Shown here: in pieces, positions 1 through 11,637 of the stretch
Position numbering within the stretch: the first letter of the stretch is position 1
Layout: each line of letters begins with the position of its first letter
From: Monarcha castaneiventris obscurior
Taxonomy: Eukaryota > Chordata > Aves > Passeriformes > Monarchidae
Length of the DNA: 64,000 bases
Reading direction: 5' to 3'
Assembly (NCBI GenBank): GCA_026261815.1
Contig: JAMPIT010000258.1
Coordinates: forward strand, 17,998,501 to 18,062,500
Notes under the pieces: model-generated
The model's database searches: none
The model's input: only the letters and a program-made list of their open reading frames with translations
What the model was told of the DNA's origin: nothing
Translations under genes and position numbers: made by a program

Positions 1-130
1 GCAGAGCCCGGCCTGGCCCGGCCACCCCCCCACCAGTTACCTGCTCGGCCGCCGGAAGCAAGAGAGCCCTTCCCGGGCTTTTTTCCTTCTTAAAATGTTA
101 GTCACAGAGGCGTGTCTAGCTCTCTAAGTG
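1..130 (-). promoter_or_regulatory. Edge of a GC-rich promoter / first exon of a leftward gene (candidate)
   Basis: The first ~80 bases are GC- and CpG-rich, unlike the AT-rich sequence that follows. Read on the minus strand, the segment has an ETS/GABP-like CTTCCGG motif (about 52-58) followed by GCCGAGCAG|GTAACTGG, a good splice donor with the exon ending at 41 and the intron GT at 40-39. This looks like a non-coding first exon whose gene continues leftward out of the window. No coding sequence is recognised, so the gene cannot be named. It could also be the tail of a CpG island read in the other direction. What is seen: base composition, the ETS motif and the donor. The gene itself is inferred. 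Confidence 0.35.
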
Positions 131-3100
131 GTTTAGAAAGTTGTCAATATTCAACCTGGCCAGTTGATTGGGTCTAGAGGGAGCTGAAAGCACCTTTTTG
201 CAAGGAATCACTTCCTGGCCGGTGCAGCCTTCTTCAACTACAATTCCCAGCTACCCTAAACCACGACATCCAGCCTTCTACTGGAGCCCATCAGAAGGTT
301 GCATGCTCAGTTCTGCATTTCACATCACTGAGAAGCTATGTAATCTAGTCTTTAAAAATACAAAGAACAAGAAACTTTCATTCCAGAAAAAGTTTAGTTG
401 CACCTTTAGGAAAGAGTTGTTATTGTTAAATCTTATGTGTCCTACCCATAATATTGCCACCTTTAAATATAAATATACACATAGAAAGCCATTTTGAATT
501 ATAATGTCTAGGAGAAGATAGTTTTCAAAATATCCATAAATGAGGATAATTGAGCTGGGTTCCTACATAGTAATATGGCCACTGAAGTCGAAGTGGAGAG
601 ATAAGTCACTAATTATAAACAATAAACACTGAATGTTGTCATTTTACAATTCTGCTGACTTCACAGGGCTGCAGCTGCCTTATGGAAAGTCTCACTAAAT
701 GTTTCTTTGTGTAAGAACAATTCTGCTTGTATAGCCTATATTTTCCATATTTCCCTATCCTTATTCTGAGTTACTGGAAACATTTGCATTAAAAAAGTAT
801 CTTTGTTTCTTAAGAGTTCATCTGCTTTCCTGCTTATCATGCACATGCAGAGAAAATGAGCTCAGCAGCAACAAGAAATGCCTGTTTCCCCAGGTCAGGA
901 ATCCTTCTGCCATAATGAACAGGAGTGGCTTGGAGACAACACCCGCCCTGGTGCCCTGCCTCCTGCTTTTTCAGACAGATTCAGTCAGAGATGCTGCTCC
1001 AGCCTGACAGTATGTGACCTTGGAGAACTTTGGAGAATGCAGGACAAACTGAAATTCCAAGTTATTTATTTGGAGTTCAAAAATTCCTCTGGCCATTCAC
1101 AGAAATATTCCTGCTGAAGAGGTGTTGATGTCCAAAAATGGTAGAATAAACAGCTAAAAAAGAATCCTAGAAAGCCAGTTGGTGGCTTGGCAGGGTTGAA
1201 CACCAAAGAGCTTGAGGAGCATCTACATCTGCAGAAAGGCTCAAAATAATGCAGTTGCATTAGTTAGTTCTTCCTCTTAAGGAAGAAGTGCCTGAACAGA
1301 AGATGGCTTTGTGGTGAGCTGAACAGCAAAGGCAGGTGATTTCTCCTGGTGAAATTGGAACCTTTTGATTCTCCATAGCTTAACCAAGAGGAAACAAGTA
1401 TTTGCTGGAGAATCAAGGATGTTGCCCTGCATGTTTGGAAGCAGAAATACAAAAGAGAGCATTTACTAGGAAACAAAATCAATGTTAATTTAGTAAAAAT
1501 ATTTTAAAATGCCTTTTTATGGGAGGCAGCTGATCCCACTAACAGTCATATGTCTTGAAAATTACCACTAATCAAACCATGCCCTTCTTTTCTCCAGTAA
1601 AATGCTTTGTGCCCTGCTGTTTGTCACACTTGTCTTGTTACTCCTGATTATACCTGTTTGAGACTTATTCTTTGACTTAAATAGAACAATGCTGTTGTCT
1701 CAGTGAGGCTGTTACTTGTTTCTTATGACCACTTAATGCCATCCTGCAGTGCAAGATCATTCCTTTGTACTTTGCTCACTTTGGCTCGTGTGGTACTGGA
1801 ATTTGAAAAATAAGTGATGACTTGGGCATCCTATTTCATACCAGCCTTGTGCTGTCCTCCTGGCAATGGCAAGAGTATTCATAAGGTGAAAGTAGGGCTT
1901 GGTTGGCAACAGTGTCTTGCACAGCAGAGAGGAGGGTGACCACTGAGGGAGCCCAGCTAAGAGCAGTTGCTGCACTTCTAGGCAGTGGGTTTCTACTTCA
2001 TGTGCCTTTGAGAAGTTCCCCTCTGCCAGCAGCTAATTGTGCTCCCTACGACCTGTTCTGTGTAACTGAGCTCTCCACTTGCAGTGGGTGTGTGCCACGA
2101 GTGTCTCCTGCACCCTTGCACCTGCACAGTGACAGTGGGGCTGCAGGTCTCCAGGAGACACCACAGAACAGCAGTGGGAGCAAGCACAGTGCAGGGGAGG
2201 GCAGCTGCAGAACTCTGCCTCCTGCTTTGCCAGGCTCCTGTTTGTTTCCTCCAAGCCCCTTGGAGATGATCCTAGCTCTTTAGTATTGAAAGCTAGAGCA
2301 TCCTCCTCTCGTTCCTTACTTCTACAGTAAATTCAGAGTGCTGCCTGCATGGTAGTGTTGTGTTGGTAAGGCAATGAGGAGACTCTGTGACCATTTGCTT
2401 GAGGGCAAGATTTGCATCTGTATTTGTCTTGCTATCATTTAGCTATAAAACACAGGAAGTAATCTTTTCCTATGTCATAGGCATGATATAGGCAGCTCAA
2501 TTAAAGTTTATGAAGCATGATCTGAGATCCTTTTAAACTCAGAGCTTTACAGATATGCAAAGCAAGACTTTCAGTTATTCATTACTGTTTACGATACTTC
2601 ACATCTTATTGTTTTCAAGCAGAACAGTACCTTGATCAGGAAATAAGTCTGATTTCATGGGAAGGAACATGATTTGAGGAGAAGACAAATATGGTAATTA
2701 TTAATTACATATTATAGCTTCCTGAGCACATAATTTCGTCCATATACATGGAATACACTACATGGACTGGAGTAGGACTTCCTGCTATGACTTCTCTTTC
2801 AAAATAAATAATGTTCATGTATGCTAGTCTGTGGAAATATGCTTGGAAATATTTTGGGATGTAGCATCTGATTTTTCTGTTGACAGTTATCTGTTTGTGG
2901 TCATATAAAATACCTCCTAGCTTAGATCTGACAATGAACACTGAGGATTTGTTTGCGAATGGTTTAGAAAAGAAGATTTACTTTGCTTTGAGGGCAGCTG
3001 GGAAGACTCATTTTATTGGATTACAGAAAGTGAGAGCAGTAAATAAAACCTGATCCCCAATATTTAATATATGAGTGTCATGAAAGAAGTAAAGATTAAG

Positions 3101-4400
3101 TGTCATGTCAAGATGCAGTAACTGTAAGTCTGCTGGTTAGCTATTTAACCGATAGAATTAAAGGAGGAGCAAACAGAACCCATCTGCCCACCCTTTGTTT
3201 TTCAGAAAACCCAGAAATGGGAGCTTTGAATTTTAACAGGCAAAAGGTTTTCTGATCATTTGCCAGCTCTTTCTCATGTCACTGATTTGAGTGATCCTGC
3301 CAAGTTACATGAAAACAGTACCTTTAAACTATCTCTCACAACGCTCTGTTAGATCATTGTAGCTCCAATATTTTAACAAAAGCATGTAATTTTCATCATC
3401 AGAGCACCGTTCTTCTTTATTTATGCTCACCATTAAACCAGGAAATCCTTATCTAATGAATTTGGTTGCACAGCACTCATGGCATTATTAGGAGCAGGTG
3501 AAGCATCTCCAGTCTAACTCTCATCCCCTAAATTGAATCGGAGTTTTTTGGTTCATACTTTGTACAGATTGAAATGCTAAATCTTTTTTTCTAGCTTCAT
3601 TTGAGCCTCTATCAGAGCCCTGAATCAGTTGTGGAGCCCCTGTATCAATGAATAAGGTAAATTATGTACATGGACTAAAAATAACAGGGTGATACACTGT
3701 GACCTGCCACAGACTCCTTCTGCATTTATATGAACCAAAATACATTAGCAGTGAAAGCATCCTGTTATGGAGTCCTTAGAAGTGATATAAAGCCAGTTTT
3801 GTTGGCCCATCACAGTAAGAACTGGGGTCACAACAGCCTATTTGATGGAACAGCAGATACAGTGGAAAAGTTCAGCATTATGCCTCAGAACCTGCTGTTG
3901 TTTTCCTGAGATAACCTAACATCTGTGGTTTCAAAAACCCTCAACATTTCCATCTGCCTTTGGCTTTTATCAGTAAGTCCTGGTAATAAATGAATATTTG
4001 TTACTTTATTTAAATATCAGGCATTTACAAAAAGCATGGGAGCACAGTCATAATTACATTATAACTACATTTCCTCTGTCATCTTTTCTTGGACTCTGTG
4101 TCAACAGTTCCATACAAAAGAACTGCTAAAGGCACTTGGGTTGTAGGCTCAGTGCTGCCACTTCAGATTTCTGGCTTTTGAGCTAAGATTTAACCACAAA
4201 GCCTCGGCTGAACTTTGTGGCTATGTACTTAAAAGATGAGCTGGCACCTTTAAATCAGTTCAGCCCATGGGCCCAGAGGAGAGAAAGTCAGCTCCAGAGT
4301 GCACACAGATGCACTGAAGCTTTTTCATCCACATGTGGGCAAACTTTTATGCTGAAGCTATATTAAATTGCTGAAGGCAAACAAAACTACTTTGCTAGGT
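131..4400. other. Intergenic, no gene recognised
   Basis: AT-rich single-copy-looking DNA. The open frames here are short, overlap on both strands and match no family I know. Bases 1900-2280 are locally more GC-rich and open in several frames at once, which reflects composition and not coding. No tRNA, intact mobile element or long tandem repeat was seen. Confidence 0.6.
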
Positions 4401-4421
4401 AGTCTTAAAGTTTATTTTTAC

Positions 4422-4595
4422 CTGATGATGACATTTGCATTGGGAGTGAGGTACAGCAGCAGAAAGCCCACAAGGGCAGCATCAATGGAACAGATATTGA
4501 AAAGAACAAAAAAACCCTGTTTCTTTTTAAGTCCTTCATACTTGTAAATGTGAGACCTATTGCTGTGATAAATGAAAGGGTCATGAGCCAATGCA
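4422..4595 (-). CDS. Candidate internal coding exon of an unidentified membrane protein
   Basis: On the minus strand a 174-nt segment is bounded by a pyrimidine-rich acceptor (TTTCATCCTCCTCTAG, AG at 4597-4596) and a donor (ATCATCAG|GTAAAAA, GT at 4421-4420). The reading frame enters with the last base of a codon, runs 57 codons without a stop, and leaves with two bases of a codon, so the exon is phase-symmetric (58 codons). The peptide starts ALAHDPF, has a polar and basic stretch (HIYKYEGLKKK), then about 22 hydrophobic residues (codons 28-49) with one Asp near the centre, typical of a transmembrane helix. A second acceptor 24 nt upstream (CGTACAG) is in the same frame and would add a Ser-rich segment. 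I do not recognise the family. The YEG-KK-then-helix arrangement faintly recalls the start of the MENTAL domain of STARD3/STARD3NL, but this is too weak to name it. No partner exon was found in the window. It could be a real exon of a leftward gene, a lost-gene relic, or chance. Confidence 0.35.
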
Positions 4596-7500
4596 CTAGA
4601 GGAGGATGAAATAGCACAGCTGTACGAAATACAATACTGACTTTTCAAAGTTTGTTTAAAATCAGGGCAGCTGGTCCAGTCCAGGCTGGCTCTGCCCAGG
4701 GTTTACCAAGGGGAAGGTGCACATTGCACTGCCCTGGGCAGCTCTGCGGGTCTTGCTGTCTGGGACACTGTTTTCATAATCAGCAGTGTGCCACTAAATA
4801 TGTATCTCACAGCCTGCCCTTCACTGGGGCCTGAAACCCTGGCTCCCCACCCCTTCCCTTCCCATCCCTTCCCACCCGCTCTGGCTGCCATGGAAGATGG
4901 AGCAGGTTCTCCTTCCCCCTCTCAGGCCCAGAGGGTGTTCAGAGCCCAGTGTAAAGCCCCGACGTGGATCCTGCTGCTCAGGGCTGTCTGTGGGCACTCC
5001 AGGGGCACTTCCAGAGAGGGACTAGGAAAAACTGGGAGCAGCAATGGAGGATTAGCTGCACCTACAGGGCTGCTGCCAAAGTATCTGAAAAGCTTGTTTT
5101 AAAAACCAATCTGATTGCATGTAGGAGTAATTTCAGTGGTCTGCACTTCTTAGCTCTTATTTTGTGTATTGCAGTATGTGTCAGTGAGCAGAACTTAATA
5201 ATACTTCACCCATATGAACCTTGGTGATTGCATGCAGCTTCAGCAGAATAACAAAATTAATTCTCCAATGACTTCACAGTAGTTTTGGGGAATAATAAGC
5301 TGACCTTTTGCATTTATTTTGTACATAGAAAACACTACAAATTTATTAAAACAGGGATCTGCAGATTAATGTTTCAAGGGTTATTGAAAACAACAAATTT
5401 TGTTATTTATAAAGATTTACAATTCTACCTACTTGAACCTGTTAGAGCATATAATTTAAAACACAAGTATAAAAATGTCATATAAGATTCAAATATTATA
5501 GGCTTCTAAAATGTACATGCTCTGAATAGCAACTCCAAATAATGTCAGTGAAGAATACAGGTGGTGTAAACCTTTACTGGTTTCTATTCTGACAGTAAAT
5601 CACACACCAATCACTGTAAGTCTATTGCCTCATTTAAAAATCAGTTATATAGTTGAATCATGCTCACTTTTAGGTCATTCTTTTAATGAGTATATCACCA
5701 TACAATGTCAAAGTATTATAATCAATTAAAATAATAAACTAGATTATTTACTAGCTAAACATAACAAATATTGTTCTGTGTATAACAAAACTTCATTTCC
5801 ATCAGAATGGCAGTAGAGCCTTGTCCTAAGAGCCAATATAGTTTCTCATTTTCACTATTATAGAATTGTTATAGCTTGAGAGAGAAATTTATACAGATGT
5901 GAGTTCCATCACTTGTTATAATCAGCTGCAGAGTCTGCTCTGGAATGTTTTGGTCCTCAGAGTGGGGATTATGGCCAATGCTTCTACTATGATCTCCATT
6001 GTCTGAATTCTCTGGCCCACTCTTTCTATTAGAAAAAGGTCCAACTACACAAAAGAACAGTCTGTTTGTAACTCAGACAGGGAAACTTGTCAAGTGGTTT
6101 GCTGACAGCAAATTTCATTTAGGTAGTTATACTATAAGCAACTTACTCTACAGGTGCCTTTTGCATTCAAATTTTTTTTTATCAAGATCTTTTCCTAATA
6201 ATATGAAAATGTGTTTATAAAGCCTGTAAGTTGTTTATATAGTAAGATTTTCAATGAGTTGGAATATTAAATTAAGTTTTGTAGGAGTGCTTCTGGTGTT
6301 GATAGAACTAACTTACACACGGTACATCATTAACTTTATCCTAAAGTCTAGTTTCTCTTCATGCAACAATATACAGCTCCGCTGTAGTAACTATCAGCTA
6401 CTTTGCACTGCAAACTGTGTTTAGCAGGATTGTCTGTGGCTGTGGTACCTGAGTCCTGCTGCCAGAGTCACCCAGCTGCTCAGTCGGCCCCGGCTGGTGT
6501 CATTCCAGGCACAGCACAGGTTCTCAGGCCCTGTGCTCTTTGCTGCAAGACACAAATGAGAGCAGCCCAGTGGCACCAGAGCCTGGTCTGCTGAAGCCCA
6601 GCTGAGATCAGCTTTCTGTCCAGTGGGAGCTTACAGAGTCACATTCTCATTCCTTTGCTTGTAGCTGAGATTCCTTGGAAGGAAAACTGTGGAAATGACG
6701 CCCCGTGTTTGCTGTCTGAATGACCAGGGCACACCAGATGAAGCATATCTTAACCTTACCGTGCATGTCTTAACTTTGATTTACCTTGTTTGTAAATCAG
6801 AATGAGAGATGGGATGGCACAGCAAGCAGAAAGCCAGAGTTTTGCATTCTCTAGTTAATGCTGAAGTGTCTGACATTACATGGATAAGTCACATTGTCCT
6901 TTCATTACCACCTACTGGTTTTATAGGAAACTTATGCTCCTAACTTTCAAAAAGCAGGGGTTTCCCTGCTCAGTGGAAACAGACCTCAGGGTTTTCCAGA
7001 GCAACTCATCTTCCTTGTGAGCTGCTGCTCTCTTTGCTGCTGGCAAAAAAGCCACGTGTTACTGCTTGATGATCTCATGCCCGGTCATGTAACTAGGACT
7101 TCATGTATGTCTTGTCATATGACAAAATTTTCTATCCCATAATGGGGAATATTCCTCTTTACCTGGTGGATGAGGGCATATATGGGGTGTGCTCCAGTGT
7201 TTGGGTAAGAGGCCGACAGCAGATGAGTGAAACAATCCTCATCATACCTAATTTGGATGCCAGAAGTTGTCTAAAACAGATGATGTGAGTACGAGTACCT
7301 TTTTTAGAGGTCTCCTAATTAATTTGTACAACTATGGTCACATTCTCTTTGTTGTCCACATTTTGCTTCACTTCATATACTCTTCATTTGCCTTCTCACA
7401 TTTTGTTCTTCTGTCTGAGGTTTGTCATATCTCAAAGTGGCAGGTCACCAAAAAATCTCCCAGTGAGTTGGAAGTATTACATGTTTTGTCTTGATTTTGA

Positions 7501-10500
7501 TTTTGGCTTCAAGAAGCTTAAGATGGTATGAGAAAAGCTCCATTTCTCCAACCCCCTTTGCTGGGCCAGTTGCCACAGCTTACCCTGTCTCAGCTCCTTG
7601 AGCCACCAAATGATGTTAATGATTTGTACCTCTGTCAGGTGCTGGGAGAACAGCAGCATCACAAATAAAAACAAAGCAGTGCAGTGATCCATTACACAGG
7701 TTTAGCACCTAGCATTAGCTGAAGTTTCTTACCCCAGGGAAGTGAGGAGCTGCTGGCTATGCAGGCTTGGAAGTGTAACCTTGTACGTCAGTCACCCTGG
7801 CAAGATCTACGTCCTAAAACGATGCTTTGTGCCTAGGGACGATAATGGCAATCTCACCCCAAACAAAAAAGAAAATAAAAGATTTTTTTTCTTGATAACA
7901 TTTGGTTAAGGTGTATGGTTATTGCCCCTCACTCTTAATTAAAAGATATGAAATGGTGTCAGTGAATTGATAGTGCTGAGGAACATAGAGCTGCTGCTGA
8001 ATATTCAGCAAGGTTAAGTGCTGCTATTGAGGCACCTACCATTGCAGCAAATGGGCTGCAACATCAGATTTTAATATATAGGGCCAATGCTCTCAAACTG
8101 TGGTGTAGCTCAGCTGTACTGCCTCCCTTCATGAGATTGATGGGGATTCTGCTGTGCTTGCCACACTCCAGTGCAGAGCACTGGAGGGCATTCAGCATGT
8201 TGAGAAAGGTCAAAACAAGACTACATCAGCTTCTGAACCTAAAAACTCTGAACTCTTTGCTACCTATTAGGATGAACGAACAAAAGCTGTGTTTTGATGT
8301 GTGACATCCCAAAGAATTGCTTGAGGCAGATGAGAAAGTTACTGCTACTTAAAGGAAGGAGCAGTTGTCTGCAAGCTTCGTCTCTCAAAGCAAGCACCGC
8401 AGCACAGCTCCAGCAAGCTTCAAACAAATCTGTCCTCGGTGAACTGGCTGGAGGTTTGGCAATGAAGTGCTCATTTCAACAGCCAATAAAATTTTCACAT
8501 CCTTTAATTTGGTTAACAAGAAAATATTAATTGTTTATTTTCAGGTAGTATGGAAGCTGGAATAAACAATGCTTAAAGAAATACACCATAGCCTGGCGTG
8601 TGCTACCAGTAAATCACAGTTTCTGCATTTTCAAGGCTTGTAATATGCCCTGTTCCAGCCTGTTGAGAGATATGGGAATCTCTCTTGGCAGAACACTGAA
8701 ATAAACCTAAAATAAAGATGGCTCAGTGTGCACAGAGCAGGAGCAGCAGCAGGAGGGAAGGCAGCGTCTCCCAGGCCTGGGCTGGGTCACACAGCAGCTG
8801 CAGGGAGGTTCTCCTCTGTTTGGGGAAAATGCTAATTAAGTAGCTTGTTTACTCCTAGGCAAACACCCTCTCTCCTCAGAGCTGAGTGTCACCACAGGAC
8901 TGCAGTCTCGCCTGTGTCACCACTCGCTGGCTGAGTCACTTCACTCTCTAGCCCTGGCTGGCTCTTTCCTGTGCCAGGGACTCTGGAAGGGACCCCTCCC
9001 TGACTGTGAGTCTGGGCTGCACACAGCACTGGCACTGCAGTTTCAGCTTCTGTCTCTATGCAAAGATGGGCAATACACAGTCTTGACCTATGCTTATTTG
9101 TAAATATTTTAATTTTTTGCAGGTCACTTACTGCCCTGTTTGACTTTGAAAAAAGATTTTTTGTGTATTTCTTCCTGACATACAAATGACATTTTAGACC
9201 CTGGCTTCTAATATTCTGACTATTTATGTTATCAGCACTGATGGATTTTAAACTGTGAATTTAAAAAGCAAAAAAAATATTTAGCTTTTTGCCTATGTCC
9301 TCATCCATGCACACTTATTAATTCAAATACAGTAGGTATACTGTAGCTATTTTTTCAGTTTATATCACAGTAAATGAAGGGTGCTCAGAGGAAAAGAAAG
9401 ACCTGTGCTGGTCTGGGAGGAATGTGATGCACAACAAGGAAGGGACTGACCCTCTTAATGTCATGCTGCTATTGATGATGTGCTTAAGTACTGCTTCTTT
9501 CTTTATATGGATGTAGGCTGAGGCAAGGCAGCCAGACCGCCACAGAGGGTGACTCAGGGAACAAGTATGTAACTAAAAGCTCGCTGCATCGCTGTGGTCA
9601 GCATTACATCCACCAGGAATTTCTTCTGGCAGCTCCACCAGGTTGGGAAAGAAATATTGTGGAAAGTTTCTGTTCCTCAGCTTTTCCTCTCATGAGATCA
9701 GAAATTCCATTGCATAAATGTAACAGTTTCAGAAAGGGATTTCTATGGTTGCTTTTCTTCTTGGTTGTTTCAGGAGTGCAGTTGTCTATTTTTTGTTAAA
9801 ATTTTAATCAGGGGTAAATTAATACAGTGTATAATGTTTGTCAGTTACAAGTCATGTTAGAATTTATCTTAGTTTAATTACTTTTACATTAGGTAAAAGC
9901 CTGGACATAGGAGCAGCTCTCCCCATCTTCAGACTACATTTACTCTTGAAATGTTTAATAAACTCCCTATATATCCAGAATTAAAAACAACTTAAATTCT
10001 GCAGCCAGATCTATGGAGTAAAATGCTGCTTTGCTGAAACTTCTACATCACTTTCAGCTTAATTAACATCTGCCTGCTTTTATTAATTGACAATTGCAAA
10101 TGTAGAGACTAGACCAGAATGTAGTTATTTTCTGGCACTCTCCTCTCCCCTTTCTGCATGTTCTGCTGTCTATGTGGCTCACACAGGCCATCCAAGGGAA
10201 CTTCTTGCGTCACCATCACCTAAATTGTGCAGCTAATACAATACCAGATGCTTAATGCTTTCAATACCTAGAGAAATGGAGAGTGGGCACTCCAAAAGGG
10301 TTCCAGGAAGCTGGATTTATGGATCATTACAGCTACAGAGATGGAATGGTGTGAATTTATCCACTCACCTTGAAATCTTGCCCTTAACAGAGACCATGTT
10401 AAAGTGAAGCATTTCTTTACAAAATCCAAAACAGACCAAGTTACGATGGCAAATACAGAAAGAGAAGTACGCTTGCCTGAAAATCAAATTTAATAGCTTG

Positions 10501-11610
10501 TCCTTCTTACCCTCTCCTCTCTGTATGCAGCTGACAGGCTGTGGGTGGCTATGAATCCATGCTGTAAGGCAATGCCTTCCCTCAGACCCTGGGCTGCAGA
10601 GAGCCACCAGCTGACACCTGCCAGCCAGCTTCCTTTTCTGCCCTCTTCCCTCTCTTGTGGATTGCTCTGTGGGTCATTCAAAATCACATCTTCTCTCTTT
10701 GCCTCACGTGTTATTGATTCTTAGCTAATTTAGGAGGCTATTTCAAAGTTGTTATGGGTGACCAAGGGCCCCTACTTTTTTGGAGGTGCCTATTTCCCTT
10801 TGGTAGACTTGGCACCAAAATTCCCTGTACTTAATGAGGCTGCTTAAAAATCATTGGCCATGGAGAAATGATTTACTTTTATGGTAAAATACTGTGCAAA
10901 TCTGCACTGAATCTATACATGTGTCATACTTTATACAAACCTATAATGGAGATTAATGCTCATGGCTTATTATTGACTCTTGATAGGCACCATGCGTGAT
11001 AGATTAATTTTTGGATCATTTTAGGATGATAACAGATTTGGGGTGTTTCACGTCATGTCCTACGTTTTAGAGATACTCTGATAGTCTCTAAATCAGTTAA
11101 AAAATCTTGATACTTGTATTGGTAAGTTGATGGTTCAGATCAGTTTAGTAAGGCAGCTCAAACACCTCAGACAGCTTAATACATCAAACTGGCTGTACCT
11201 CCAGCAGTGAAATGGTTTAAAAATTATCTTTCTGACCATGACCATTGAGATCATTATATTTTTCACTAAAAACTGAGCATATAGAGTATAAAAGTACCAC
11301 AAGGGAAGGAGCCTGTAGCTGATCAGAATCTTCTTGAATACTTGGGAATTCAAAATACAATTTTTTAAGTCCCATAAAATTTGCATTTTAATTCATTTTT
11401 TGAATGGGGTATTTTATTGTTGCAGATAAGAAATTCAAAAGCATGACTGTCCAGTTACCAAGGACTTCCACTGTGTGTATTACAGTTTTGAAGGTACCAT
11501 TGTGTTTACATTGGCAGTTTTGGATTCAACCCTAAATCTCTTTTTCTTCCTCAGCTACTGCACTGCTGTTCTCGTGACTTGAAAGAATCAGTGTGTCCAA
11601 CAATAGGAAT

Positions 11611-11637
11611 ATATGATAATGATAAAAATTATCATAT
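11611..11637. repeat. AT-rich inverted repeat (10-bp stem)
   Basis: ATATGATAAT at 11611-11620 is followed after seven bases by its exact reverse complement ATTATCATAT at 11628-11637. It could form a small hairpin in intergenic DNA. No gene or terminal repeat of an element was seen beside it. Confidence 0.6.

Noticed and set aside
1903..2283. 126-codon + strand open frame
   Set aside because: Open on both strands and in several frames at once, with no recognised domain or splice signals that agree with it.
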